From: Rhyacophila brunnea
Lineage: Eukaryota; Arthropoda; Insecta; Trichoptera; Rhyacophilidae
Assembly: GCA_022495005.1 (NCBI GenBank)
Contig: JAGYXB010001339.1
Location: forward strand, 1 to 64,000
DNA: 64,000 bases
Reading direction: 5' to 3'
Shown here: positions 52,701-62,300 of the stretch, in pieces
How positions within the stretch are numbered: the first letter of the stretch is position 1
Layout: each line of letters begins with the position of its first letter
The notes under the pieces: generated by a model
Seen by the model: the letters and a program-made list of their open reading frames with translations, nothing else
What the model was told of the DNA's origin: nothing
The model's database searches: none
Translations under genes and position numbers: made by a program

Positions 52701-55700
52701 AAATGCATCTAATTTCGTGTCCAGAAACTTGTCCGTATGAAGTTCGCCGTATCACACTTCACCATGAAATGGTGTATCGGAAATATATGGCCGTATATTA
52801 AAGACCATCCAACCTCTTTGGCTCGTATTGTACTGACATAAAATTCAGGTCTAAATAAAACACGGTTCTTGTCGGTTTACAAATTAAACAAATTTTGAAA
52901 ATAGCCGATATACTGAATTATTTGTTAGGTTAGGTTTTCATTCTTGCCAAAATCAGCTATGAAAATTGAATTAATTTTCAAATTGAATCTAATAAAATTG
53001 GACACTGTATAGTATTATGGTCATCTCTTTCCGATAGAAAACTCAAAGCGAACTGTGCCACGGTGAAATGTTTTACGTACAATTTACATGTAACCATCTA
53101 ATTTAACTTTTGTAATAAATTTTTCGAGAGGACAAAGAGTCCAAATATAAATTAGTGACCACTTAGGAGGGGGGGTTAAATACTGTTAATAAATAAATGA
53201 ATGGTTAATAAACTGACTAAAAATACATTTCAAAGAATTATGAGTAGTTTAAAGATTGAATTTAAGGCATTCTGTTTATAGCTATGTAATTAAACCAATC
53301 TAGATCAATGAGTCTGATTGAAACATCCTTGAACGATATTTAAATTCAACTCACATACTTACTTCCAAAACTCAATGCGACCCTTTCCATCGGCTATTCG
53401 CCATATGACATCTAACCCGCCTGCAGCTACTGCCGCATAAATTATAATGCTGTATACAGCGGCAAACATAAGTATTGATTGAAATACATCGGTCATAAGA
53501 ACAGCTTTCATGCCTCCAATTGTAGAATAAAATGTACAGACAAGACCTGTAAAATAAAATTTTAAAACAATAAATGAAACAGTAAATTTTATAACCGTTT
53601 AATTCATAAAACAAGCTTTCTTTCTATCATATTTATTTGCTCTATTATTAAAGTGAACTATGAAACAATAAAGAAAAAATATTTTTTTCTTTAAAACATT
53701 TGCAATGTTTACAACAGTGCTCCGCAACTGGTGTGCCGCGGGATGATGCTAGGTGTGCTGCAGTGCATTGCTTCCAAAAAAAAAAATCACAAGTAAATTT
53801 GTATATTATACAATACATACTTACTTAATAGCCAAATTTGCGTACATGGCTGGTAATATATTTGAGCATTAGAATGAACTTAATAAAAGGTCAGAATGGA
53901 AATATATTGACATGCTCTGATAAATTAGAAGGACTCAAAAATAAACACGAACTTTGGCAGAAGGAGTTAAGACAAGGAGACCTACCAGACCACCATTGAA
54001 AACAAGCAATTAATTTTGGATTTGGCTCAAAAATATTTAACTTCGCTGCAAAAGAAATTTCATCATTTCTTTCATACAATCAATACGACTGGAGTCGAAA
54101 CCCTTTTGCCACCAATGCCGAAAATTCTATAGAAGCGCTTTCCCTATAAATCCGAGAGGAATTTGTTGAATTGAGGAACGATGGGACGCAAAAACTTAGG
54201 CCCAGGCTTATTGGAGGGCCGGCGATCCAGGTCAACCAGATAAGTGAGATAAACACAAATTACAAATCTGCTCAATATTTTTAAAAAAAGTTGCCTTATC
54301 ATACCGGTAGTAATATTTTTAAATATGCGATTATGGGATGCAATTTTTTATTATTGTGTCAATACCGAAAACAAACTATATCAAGTGTATGTATTAATAA
54401 ATACAAAAAATCACTGAACATACATTTAATTTCACCTCGAACACCATTTGGAAAACGCTACTTTAGAGGATTACAGTGTCTTTTACCTTAGCGATAGGTA
54501 GGGGAGCATGCCAACGATCCTGGCCCGGGGGCCCGCTTCAGGACGTGGGGTCCATGTTTTGGTGTATAAATTGTTTTACGTGTGGTGTGCCGCAGAATTC
54601 TGGGAAGACCTTTAGTGTCCCGTGGTTGAAAAAAGGTTGCGGAGCACTGGTCTATAACACTGTCTTTTGCTCTATGAATTGCGGTTTGAAATCCCTAAGC
54701 CAGGTAAAAGTTTCATGTTATATTTTCAATTAATATATTTTGTTTGAAAACAGTGCATGAACTCAATGTCTCGAGTAAAAGGATTACAACCAATTCTACC
54801 AAAATGTCTGTCGAGATACCTCCACACGGTAGAGGTTTGTACGATTTGACTTGGAAGCGTAAATGTTAATTTAACTTTTACAAATTTTCAGTAAGTCCCA
54901 GTAGACAAACGAGTCCTGGAAGTAAAATTGTTTGCTAGAAATTGTGAATGAGATTGTACACAATAATTCTGGTGCCTTATCATTATTACTGTGTTTATTA
55001 CAATTGTATTGCCATCGGAGTCATTCAATATTCGACGATAGAATTTATTCTCCTTTCTATTTGTATTGAAAAAATTATTTTCATGTATGTTATAAACAAG
55101 TATATTTAAATTTTAGGCCAATTGACAAGTAAATATCCCGGATTAGTTACAGGCCACTAATCCACCACTGGTGTACGTAAAATACAGATACTTACCAATC
55201 ACGAGAATTGAAATAGTTTTTGATAAGCCAGTGACTGCTTCAAGAGTGATAGCTGGTGCATAAAGGACTATACCCATGTACAATACCATTTGTAAAGTAT
55301 ATGCCAGTGATGCTATAAGTCGGATGATGGGACCAAATCGAAGGCCAAGATACTAAAAAAGTAATAAACATTCAAATTGTTTGATTATAAATATGTAGAC
55401 ATAAAAAAATATATTTTATTAAAATTACTCTAAATGAATAGAGTAGGTGTGAAAATAATAAAATAATGGAAATCAAATAATATATCATTATTTTATATAT
55501 TTTCAAAGGTCATTTTCAAAGGTCATTTTCACATTAAATAAAGGTTTAATCGAACTATATACACAATTATTTTTGTTTACTATTAATACTTGGTGAAAAG
55601 CATATTGATTAAATAATCTAATTCTCTACAAGTTTTAGCTTTAATAAAACCATGAGGAAATTCACCAGCTACATCAAGACCATAGAGTTTGGCTATAGCT

Positions 55701-58700
55701 ACTAAAAAATCTTATAAAGTTTTTTACTTGATGTTGATTTTTAACATTTTTATTGTGGTTAAATTGGTAGCTATAGAAATATTAATATTCTGTACCTACA
55801 TTGACAACTTAAAATATGGCAGCTATAAGCTTTTGTTTATAGACTTTTCAGAATTATGTACATAGTATTATGAATATGCTTTTACGTGATTGTTCATCTA
55901 AATATAAAGTTGAGTGTATCTGGCTGCCCATCTATCTATACACAATACATAATTCATGCGATCTGTCCATTCACAGGCAGTTACAGCTACATTTATATTA
56001 TAAAGTGAATGCTTTGATTTCAGTACAAGTTTCATGTTCAAAATAGTTAACATATGAAGTACCTACATAATAAAACAATACCATCCATTCATAATAAATT
56101 CATCATTCACAGTTAATTGTTGCAATATCTGCACATCTTATAATGTATGGAATTATTGACCGATTGATATAGAAATATAGAAAAGAGTTCTTCAACGACT
56201 TTGAATTAGGTTGTACAAATTTTTCATCTATACTATGTTGTTTGCATCATTAAAATAAAGTAGTAAATTCAAAGAGCTACAAAGTAATAAAAATATGACT
56301 GCCTTAATACATACCTCATATGCGCTAACTCTTTGTAGTTTAAAGAAGACAGGCAAATAGAGATATGCTGCAATTGGCGTAGCAATGCCATATGAAAGAT
56401 TGATAGCTACGAATTGTGTTCCGTAAGTGTAATTCTCAGTGGAGACTCCCAATAGGGTGATTGCCGACATAAATGATGCCATCAATGAAAAACTTACAGG
56501 CAGAAATGACATATTTTTGTCTGCCATCAAATACTCCTAAAGAAAAAAAAAATATTGTTTCATTATAATAATACAAATGCATATTATATTAATGGCTGCG
56601 GAAATTTCTGAAGGTTACATTGAATGTAAATAATAAATAAATAGGTTTATTATTTATAAAATAGTTTTATGTTAATTATTGTATCTCAATGATAATAAAT
56701 GTCACAAAGTTTCTATCCAAAATTATTTTTAAATTTAATTATCCTGATTGGTTTTTCCATAGACACATAAATAAAGATAAACGAGTTGTATACCTCACAG
56801 GATGGTAAATACAAATAAGTCCGTCAGCTGAATGCAGAACTGTTCTAACTCACATTTGAAATATTTTATAGAAGTGTTCTTTGGAACATCCCATTTAAGT
56901 TATTTGATATTTATATAAATAGCCACATTTATACATCATTATTTTCATAAATAGTCCTACTAAAATATGATGTACACATTTATCTATAGTCGTCATTATC
57001 ATCAGCCTGAATCGATCCACTGCTGGATGAAGACCTCTCCAAGCCGATTCCACTTCTCTCGGTCCTGTGCGTTGGATTGCCACGTACTTCCACAGAACTT
57101 AATCGTTTAATCGATCCAGCGGCCTCTAGGCCAACTTTGCGGACGATTTGTACCTCTCGGGTACCACTGGATGACTAGATTTGTCCAACGATTGCCCCTT
57201 CTTCAAGCTTCTTTGATTTATCCATAGAAATAATAAATAATTGAAGTAGGTCATTTCAAAGAATTCCATTATAAAATTTTTCAAATGTGAGTTTTATATT
57301 CATATTTCAAAATTTCATGTTTACACCAATCCCAGTATCAGGATCAAGAATTTTATTCGGAAAATTCAAGAATTGAATCCTGTCTGGGATTGTGATCCTC
57401 AATTTATACCGGAGAAGGATACAAGATTATGCCATAATATAAAGTTTTAAAATAAATCCCATAATACGAGGGTGGGTCAATAATTCCTTAGAAAAAAGCA
57501 TTAAAACAGTTTTTATTTTTGTATTTTTTTTTTATTTCTCAACATAATCTCCTTGGAGCTCAATACACTTGGTTAGACGTTTCTCAATTTTTTTTAAACC
57601 GTCAGAAAAATAAGTTTTCGGAAGGTCCTCAAAATAAACATTTGTCCGATCGATGACTTCTTCATTTGAAAAAAAACGTTGTCCACTTAGCCATTTTTTT
57701 AAGTTTGGAAAAAGAAAAAAGTCACTGGGGGCTAAATCTGGCGAATACGGTGGGTGGTCGACCAATTCGAACTTCAATTCTTCAATTTTAGCCATTGATC
57801 GTAAACATGTGTGAACAAGGGCATTGTCCTGATGAAAGAGAATTTTTTTCCTGTTTAAATGAGGCCGTTTTTCGTCAATTTTGTTTTTTAGCTGGTCCAA
57901 TAAAGATGCATAATAATCCCCTGTTATTGTTTTTCCTTTTTCCAAATAGTCAACGAAAATAATTCCACGTGCATCCCAAAATACAGTACCCATAACCTTA
58001 CCAGCTGATTTTACGGTTTCGCCTTCTTTGGCATGGTTCGCCTTTCGCAATCCACTGCTTTGACTGTTCTTTCGTCTCGGGAGTATAGTGGTGTATCCAT
58101 GTTTCATCTACAGTCACAAAGCGACGAAAAATTCATCCGGATTGCGTTGCATGAGCGACAACAGGGCTTTAGAGGCCACCACCCTATTGCGTTTATTGTC
58201 GACTGTGAGCAAACGCGGCACCCATCTTGCAGAAATTTTTTTCATGCCCAATTTGTCATGTAAAATAGAAATGGCGCTACCTTTTGAGATCCCTGTAACC
58301 TCAATTATCTCACTCAATTTTAATCTTCGGTCACCTAACACCATATCGTGGATTTTATTGATCATTTCTGGTGTAGTCACCTCTACAGGACGTCCTGAGC
58401 GTGGTTCATCCTTTGTTGATGTACGACCACGTTTAAATTCATTTAACCAGTTATAAATAGTTGCAAGTGAAGGAGCAGATATGCCGTGAACTAAATCCAA
58501 CTCATTTTTTATTTCCTTTGCTGTTAGCCCTTTTATATTAAAATGTTTAATAACAGCTCTAAACTCAATTTTCTCCATTTTCCATTTTTCCATTTTCCAC
58601 AAGCAAATTTTTTTTTAAATGTACGAGAAACACACAACAACCCGACCTATCTGATTGAAACTTCACAGCATACTGAATCGGTAGTGCCGCTGCATGAAAA

Positions 58701-59230
58701 CAAACCGCTTACAGTACTAGTCGCGCCACCTGTCGGCTTTTCTAAGGACTTATTGACCCACCCTCGTATCAAATTGAGTCAATTTTTGAATAATTTAATT
58801 GGATTTCCTTAACAAGATAAGAATAGATTCTTCTGGCATATCTTTACAATATGAGATTAATGCAATCTGTTATATTTGTAAGCCTACTTCACAATGTTTA
58901 TCACTTAATCTTAAATTACAATTGAATCCTTACAAATGTAATATGTCATCATAAAACTTCACTGTTAATTAAACCGTGTTAAGCATGAACAGTCAATTGA
59001 CATAATATAATAATAAAAACAACAGTTATGAATTCAATCTGCATGTAAGATTTAATTTTACAATAAGGTGACAATGTCTCGTTTAGTATAATAAAAATAT
59101 ATCAAGTCACCTGTGTAGTTTGCTGTTTACCACCAGTAAAGCGATAGTAGATTCCGATTGACACAGATATTATTATCATTAAAACCATGATAACATAGTC
59201 CCATACATCAAAATTTAAATTGACAGCCAT
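37461..59230 (-). CDS. SLC5-family sodium/solute symporter, sodium-coupled monocarboxylate transporter type
   Basis: Plasma-membrane carrier that uses the Na+ gradient to move small organic solutes; in animals this subfamily (SLC5A5/6/8/12-like) carries monocarboxylates, iodide or vitamins. Ten coding exons, all with GT/AG borders and matching phases, join to 1800 nt (600 residues). The order is right for the family: N-terminal helix ([20 protein letters not shown]), [18 protein letters not shown], the Na+-site helix ([19 protein letters not shown]), [57 protein letters not shown], the [20 protein letters not shown] helix with [19 protein letters not shown], and the last helix [20 protein letters not shown] with a cytoplasmic tail. 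Family length is about 580-640, so it is essentially complete. The start ATG precedes [11 protein letters not shown] and has an AG acceptor 98 bp upstream in the 5'UTR. The last exon is unresolved: the tail stays open to a GTAAGT donor at 37460. Substrate cannot be read from sequence. Confidence 0.95.
38617..39390. mobile_element. Foldback-type element with about 140-bp inverted arms
   Basis: Arms 38617-38760 and 39256-39390 are inverted copies (outer TATATGTTACGCCG; inner GAATTAG and GCGTGAATTCG). Between them lie two direct repeats of GGTGGTGTTTTTTNCAACTA near 38808 and 38878. No transposase. In symporter intron 9. Confidence 0.8.
39391..40296. mobile_element. pogo/Tigger-like element, TA-flanked
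   Basis: Ends CAGTGGAACCCAGATTTTAC and, inverted, CAGTAAAACCTCGATTTTAC, typical of pogo/Tigger elements; TA on both sides. The interior is occupied by a TTAA-flanked element. The left end abuts the foldback element exactly. Confidence 0.75.
39483..40254. mobile_element. TTAA-flanked (piggyBac-like) element nested in the pogo-like element
   Basis: TTAA at 39479-39482 and 40255-40258; ends CACATTGATCGCC and GGCGATCAACGTG are inverted copies. GC-rich subterminal repeats (GCCGGTCACCGGTGACCCCC occurs twice near 40180-40240). TTAA duplication is the piggyBac hallmark; no transposase remains. Confidence 0.75.
40576..40669 (+). pseudogene. LINE ORF C-terminal fragment, part 1
   Basis: Reads [19 protein letters not shown] and SPGR with one stop; continues after the SINE at 40914. 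The block is the usual LGH..RMDESR..K..K.GKRSRGRP of non-LTR elements. Confidence 0.65.
40670..40913 (+). mobile_element. tRNA-headed SINE, copy 4, inserted in a LINE relic
   Basis: CCACGATGGCCGCGCGGCTT head, AGGTTTGAATCCTGTGTCTG B box, GGTTGAGCAAGTGGCTGACA body, CCTATTAGGATCGGACATGG end and an A10 tail. It splits a LINE ORF. Confidence 0.9.
40914..41035 (+). pseudogene. LINE ORF C-terminal fragment, part 2
   Basis: Reads [16 protein letters not shown] then [14 protein letters not shown], completing the motif (W.D.V..DL..L....W...A.DR..WR) interrupted by the SINE at 40670-40913. Confidence 0.65.
41257..41560 (-). mobile_element. MITE family H, copy 2 (symporter intron)
   Basis: Reverse-orientation relative of 8095-8425 with the same order of conserved blocks (GTAAAAGTGCTGACTGTCTC at one end, GTATACGGGG at the other). 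Lies between symporter exons 9 and 10. Confidence 0.65.
42531..42697 (-). CDS. SLC5 symporter exon 9
   Basis: Encodes [20 protein letters not shown] followed by a Pro-rich extracellular loop ([20 protein letters not shown]) that holds a possible N-glycosylation site at NET. Acceptor TTCTGTTAAG, donor GTAAGG. Confidence 0.93.
42775..43265 (+). pseudogene. LINE ORF C-terminal fragment in symporter intron 8
   Basis: Plus-strand frames give [20 protein letters not shown] and LQWITGC, then across breaks [14 protein letters not shown] and [20 protein letters not shown]. The same kind of C-terminal block as in other non-LTR relics here. Antisense to the host gene. Confidence 0.65.
44271..44380. mobile_element. 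Palindromic MITE with TTA duplication
   Basis: About 43-bp near-perfect arms (GTCCACACTGGCAACAAGTT on one side) and a palindromic centre TTTTACGATAATTATCGTAA make the whole element fold. TTA flanks both ends, as for PIF/Harbinger-type elements. In symporter intron 8, about 110 bp downstream of the exon 8 donor. Confidence 0.85.
44492..44716 (-). CDS. SLC5 symporter exon 8
   Basis: Seventy-five codons in phase 0. The acceptor CTTTGACAG is chosen because it gives [18 protein letters not shown], matching the family's DY.KPL junction; an ATG further in is internal, not a start. Ten consecutive A bases encode the Lys run. The rest gives the [20 protein letters not shown] helix pair. Donor GTGAGT. 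Confidence 0.93.
45083..45801. mobile_element. hAT-type non-autonomous element E
   Basis: Ends TAGGGATTCCAATCCCG and CGGGATTGGATTCCCTA, with the perfect 8-bp duplication ACAGCAGG. Many internal AATCCCGGGA repeats near both ends. In symporter intron 7. Confidence 0.92.
46149..46170. repeat. Short perfect hairpin in symporter intron 7
   Basis: ACTCAGGTG-GAAA-CACCTGAGT: nine perfect pairs and a GAAA loop, about 37 nt inside the intron from the 5' splice site of exon 7. Confidence 0.6.
46207..46426 (-). CDS. SLC5 symporter exon 7
   Basis: Encodes [38 protein letters not shown], then [20 protein letters not shown] and LQDYVK. Donor GTTTGT. The F.A.FSA.LST.S...N helix contains the conserved Ser/Thr residues that bind Na+ in LeuT-fold symporters. 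Confidence 0.95.
46755..46825. mobile_element. Fragment of a hAT end
   Basis: GATGCGGCCCGCG and TTTGGCCCGAAGAAAAAAAA then GGTTGAGTATCATTG resemble the end region of hAT elements (GGCCCG...AAAGGTTG). Only one end seen. Confidence 0.35.
47289..48589 (-). mobile_element. mariner element, copy 1 (symporter intron 6)
   Basis: 1301 bp, TA on both sides, ends CGAGGGTGGGTCAATAATTCC and inverse. Near-identical to the copy at 57467-58766 and in the same orientation. It lies sense to the symporter gene. Confidence 0.95.
47351..48402 (-). pseudogene. Mariner transposase, copy 1, frameshifted
   Basis: D,D34D transposase starting [19 protein letters not shown]. Visible parts are the N-terminal helix-turn-helix regions, [30 protein letters not shown] and [19 protein letters not shown], ending GDYVEK. 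Frame is lost near 47870 (after WIAK) and near 47755 (short T run). QNN instead of QDN removes the second catalytic Asp. Not functional. Confidence 0.9.
49231..49331 (-). CDS. SLC5 symporter exon 6
   Basis: Encodes [20 protein letters not shown] and the start of the next helix. Acceptor AAATTTAG, donor GTTAGT. Ends in phase 2, with Ser completed by exon 7. The following intron contains a mariner copy. Confidence 0.93.
49373..49396. repeat. (ATA)n microsatellite
   Basis: Seven or more consecutive ATA units directly 5' (on plus) of the SLC5 exon 6 acceptor region in intron 5. Confidence 0.8.
50738..50890. mobile_element. 153-bp MITE, TA-flanked
   Basis: Arms TTGTACGACAACATCTTTTT then GGCTACG and their near-perfect inverse; TA on both sides (50736-50737, 50891-50892). 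Inner direct repeat AACTAACA.GCTCC.CCCAT. Tc1/mariner-type MITE in intron 5 of the symporter. Confidence 0.85.
50962..51160 (+). mobile_element. Family I element, copy 3 (truncated)
   Basis: AAGGCCCCCACAAGGGGGGG then GACTGACAGGGCTATAGCCTGG matches the left end of copy 1; the following AT-rich part also aligns (TTAACATTTTAAAAT..GT). The right end is missing. Confidence 0.6.
51433..51605 (+). mobile_element. SINE with a different tRNA-like head but the same body
   Basis: Head TTAGTAGAGCATCTGCTTCT then AAGGGTTCGATCTCATGG, unlike the other SINEs, followed by GGAGGCCCATATGCTCC, which matches their 3' body. Suggests head exchange or a subfamily. Confidence 0.6.
52194..52284 (-). CDS. SLC5 symporter exon 5
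   Basis: Encodes [20 protein letters not shown] and [10 protein letters not shown]. Acceptor CTAGTTTCAG, donor [14 protein letters not shown] and the NQ.QVQR junction are family hallmarks. Confidence 0.94.
52412..52609 (-). mobile_element. tRNA-headed SINE, copy 5 (degraded)
   Basis: GCCCACGATGGCCAAGCGGC head and CGGGTTCGAATCCTGGGTCT B box are clear; the body is shortened and diverged. In intron 4 of the symporter. Confidence 0.8.
52716..53094 (+). mobile_element. Repeat family G, copy 3, with 10-bp target duplication
   Basis: Flanked by the exact direct repeat CATCTAATTT at 52706-52715 and 53095-53104. Ends are imperfect inverted repeats of about 40 bp. A 9-11-bp duplication is typical of Mutator-like elements; the assignment is inference. 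Lies in intron 4 of the symporter. Confidence 0.75.
53363..53546 (-). CDS. SLC5 symporter exon 4
   Basis: Encodes [20 protein letters not shown] followed by the [13 protein letters not shown] helix and a loop ending in RIEFW. Acceptor TTTTACAG, donor GTAAGT. The [11 protein letters not shown] signature is characteristic of the SSF fold. Confidence 0.95.
53890..54195 (+). pseudogene. hAT transposase fragment (ZBED/SCAND3 type)
   Basis: Plus-strand translation over frame breaks gives [20 protein letters not shown] and LPDHH, then [20 protein letters not shown] and [13 protein letters not shown]. These fit the middle region of hAT transposases related to ZBED5/SCAND3 proteins (VRNPF, EEFIELR). 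Stops and deletions throughout. Confidence 0.75.
54200..54556 (+). mobile_element. Family I element, copy 4, nested in a hAT relic
   Basis: Right end CCCGCTTCAGGACGTGGGG and TCCATG matches copy 1; the AGATAAGTGAGATAA core matches copy 3. It lies wholly within the hAT element at 53715-54649. Confidence 0.6.
55196..55352 (-). CDS. SLC5 symporter exon 3
   Basis: Encodes [20 protein letters not shown], then [20 protein letters not shown]. Acceptor TTTTTTAG, donor GTAAGT; phase 1 end splits a Gly codon. Confidence 0.95.
56315..56536 (-). CDS. SLC5 symporter exon 2
   Basis: Seventy-four codons, phase 0 at both ends. Encodes [20 protein letters not shown], the Na+-site helix and QRVSAYE. Donor GTATGT. 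The EYL.A..M..LPV.FSL pattern is diagnostic for SLC5A5/6/8-type symporters. Confidence 0.95.
56995..57200 (-). repeat. LINE 3' fragment (RTE-like)
   Basis: CATCAGCCTGAATCGATCCA, CTGCTGGATGAAGACCTCTC and CGGACGATTTGTACCTCTC on the plus strand match the usual antisense 3' part of arthropod RTE-like LINEs (CATCAGCC...CCACTGCTGGA...GGCCTCTCC). No open frame. In symporter intron 1. Confidence 0.65.
57467..58766 (-). mobile_element. mariner element, copy 2 (symporter intron 1)
   Basis: 1300 bp, TA-flanked, same ends as copy 1. The two copies differ at only scattered bases, so both are young. Sense to the symporter gene. Confidence 0.95.
57532..58602 (-). pseudogene. Mariner transposase, copy 2, frameshifted
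   Basis: N-terminal part is intact through [20 protein letters not shown] and NPDEFF. One A is missing in an A run near 58126 and another near 58018, so about 35 codons, including the first catalytic Asp region, are out of frame. The rest is open with [10 protein letters not shown] and [15 protein letters not shown]. All three catalytic positions are present in the DNA. Confidence 0.9.
59111..59230 (-). CDS. SLC5 symporter coding exon 1 (start codon)
   Basis: Forty codons from ATG; encodes [20 protein letters not shown] and the rest of helix 1 to GGKQQTTQ. Donor CACAG/GTGACT. The first in-frame Met with the family's N-terminal D-hydrophobic pattern is used. Confidence 0.93.
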
Positions 59231-59328
59231 TGTTTAAGTGGAATGTATAAAACCCAAAATATGACGTGATGTTGATGGTTTAACTACTTGTCAATACCAT
59301 TAGATCGGAGGAGTGTATGTTTTGAAAT
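59231..59328 (-). other. 5'UTR of the SLC5 symporter
   Basis: Between a T-rich acceptor (TTTTTATTTTTAG) and the start codon. It contains stop codons in frame with the ATG, so it is untranslated. A further 5' exon must exist upstream. Confidence 0.5.
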
Positions 59329-62300
59329 CTAAAAATAAAAATATAATTTTTCATATTATGAGTAAGTCAATCGATAATTATTACTGATTATTACACGAGT
59401 ATTAACAAAACCTTGAATCGGCGATATTCATATAATAAAATAAATGTTATTACATTTATGACAACTTCATGTAGGTATCCACTCAATTGACTAGACTCAA
59501 CTAATTTGTTATTGTGATCAACTTTTTACATAAAAAATTAGTCGCAAGCCACCTACCTACGAAATTTTGCGAAATTTGCAAAAAATACTTTATTCAACGA
59601 TACATTATAAAAACATACACATACATTTGGAAAAGATAACATATGTTAATAAAAAATTACTAATATATAACCAAAAGTTTATTCTAGTTGATTTTAAGTT
59701 TTGTACTATTTCGTTTTTTGTGACACGGGTTTCGCCTTTTGGCATCTTCAGTCATTGTATGCATGTACATATTTTCGTAGACTCAGAAGCATTTAAGAAG
59801 AAGGACAATGGTGACTGTATTGTCATTTTATGAGTATTGCGGCCATTTTAGTTATCCAAAGTGATTGCCTTCCTTCTTAAACATTTTGAAGTCTAGTAAT
59901 AATATGTACTTATAAAATTACTTAAATATATAAGGTGGGTAGCTATATAATATACTTAACCTTTTCTATGCCTCACGATATTACTATGGCAGTATCTGAC
60001 AGGCTGCAGATTTTTAACGACATACGTTGAATGTAGAGCGAATCTCTTACTAAAATCACAATACCAATAATTTGCAGCTTAGTATTTCATTATTATTCAT
60101 TCATGTTGTCATAAAGGATGTCACTGTGTTTTTAATTTTATAGATTACAAAAATCAATTGACAGTGGGTAGTAATTCAAGTTTAATGACGGACGAGATAA
60201 CTTGCGAAATTTGTATGTGCGGCCTGTCGGATCACGGCCTCATAGTGCGAGAAAACTCGCTGAAGGCATAGAACTGGTTAATATATCTTGCAAAAATTTT
60301 AGCAGAGCAGAATTTATTGTCAAAGATGTTTAATTAAGTCAGTAAATTGTTTATTTCATTCGATTATTCACATTATGTATCCAAAAGTGTCTACTTACTA
60401 CTACTCTATGTAGCTTTTGAAATTAATATGAGATGATGTTACTTGACACTATGAAAATCATAGATTAACTGATATATTATGAGATATTTATCAAATATCG
60501 GTACTCTGCAACTATTTCTCCATGAGATAGAACTACTAATAATTATCAGCACTGTATACATAGAAGAGGGGTTGAGAAACAAGCATTTCGGTAAACTAAT
60601 TTTGAAACTGTCTGCCAGAATTACTACTTTGTAGTAGTAATTCTGGCAGCAAGGCAGCAGGCACCAGCAAGTTTTTGTTTCTTATTTGGTATAGCCATTT
60701 TTGTGGTTAGAAATGATTTTTTTGTTAATGTATTAGGTACTTAGTTTGATTCTTTATGCACAAATTGACATCAGAATTGCTCTGATCAGATTAGGCATTC
60801 TCTCGGTACAGTGGTCTCAACCATTGTAAATTGATCAAAATCAGAGATTCCCGGCGCGGCTTCCCCCGCCACCTGATGAGGTTAGTGCGATAATATTATA
60901 TGTGACGTATAAAGCCCAACCCAATTATATATTTATATTAAACGTAATGCTTATCCTTCGAGAGTAATTTACCTGCTATTTTTTATACAATGCAACGTCA
61001 TTTATTGTTATTATAGGGATTTTTTTCTCTTCAAAATAAAACATTCGCGTGCCATGCAAAATCATCTCACGTGCCACTAATGGCACGAGTGCCATAGATT
61101 CACCACTCCTGGTCTATATTATATAGTCATAACGCTTTTAAAACTGCACATGTGAAAACCTGAACCACAAAGCCCGGATATCAATGTTGTTTTAAAAGAA
61201 ATCAAACATGTTTTTGCAAAACTTACAATGGGTTTTTAATTAATTTGACCTTGAGAGAAATTTATTCATCAATATTATTACCTATATGAAACTTCAGATT
61301 GTATATTGATTTAAACGATTAGAAGGAAATATAATAAAAACATACTTATATGTTGGAATACTAATTACAGAAATATGCAATTAAATAAAAGTACACCGGT
61401 TTTCGAACCATAGCACATAATATGCCTCAGCTGGGTTGCAAAGTCTTTTCAAGGTGTCGGAAACTATTTAATAGTAAAACTAAAAAAGTATTGGCTACTT
61501 ATAATGCAAAATTTTCTTTTAATCAGTGTCTCGATGTATGAATAACATACCCCCCCTTTATATTTATTTATTTATGTATACGTATTTTATATAACAAACT
61601 GGAAATCAGAACTCGATTAACCTTGACAGCATAAATCAGTTAACAGTTTCAGTAAGAAATTAGTAAATACTTGAAAGTAAACAGGGGCTGGTAAAATGAT
61701 TAAGAAAGTGATAATCCACATGTATAATTGTATTTAATGTGTTTTCATCATCCTATTAAAAATGATTTCTGTGCAATTGTGACAGGAGGTTGTAGATTAC
61801 TTGGCAAAAATAAAAGGGGTTCCTGACTCAATTAATGTCTATCTTTAGAGTATTGTAAGCCCTAAGTAAAGCTGACCGTCGAGGAGGGCCTACGGTAACT
61901 GAATTTTCAACATAAATGATAATTAACTAGACAAAAAAATGCAAAATAATAATCAGAAACATAAAAATATACAGTATGGCGCAAGCACAATTTTTGAAAT
62001 GTAAAAATAAAATTACACCACAGGCAACATTTTTACCATAGAAGGATAAATTTGTGAGGTATGGATATGAGAAAAATATGATTTTCATAAGATTTTAGAA
62101 AGTTTATTAGGCAAAAAGGATGAAATATTAAATTCATTTCTCCCAAAATTTGGATAATTGGCCATAAACTGTACTTGTTAATCTGTCCACCACCCACCAC
62201 ATCTCTACACCTGTTATGCGGATGTATACCATGGCATAATGAATCTTAAGCACCCTTCAAATTGTGTAGTGTCCCAGGAACAACCTTTCAAGACCTTAGT

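Larger units (their letters stand above)
53715..54649. mobile_element. hAT element D with transposase relic
   Basis: Ends CAGTGCTCCGCAAC and GGTTGCGGAGCACTG, inverted; flanks GTTTACAA and GTCTATAA (6 of 8). Subterminal GGTGTGCCGC repeats at both ends. Contains a piece of transposase and a nested family I element. Confidence 0.82.

Noticed and set aside
60810..61110. hAT element between CAGTGGTCTCAACC and CACTCCTG
   Set aside because: The two ends are not inverted copies of each other and no 8-bp duplication is found; only the right end looks like a hAT end.
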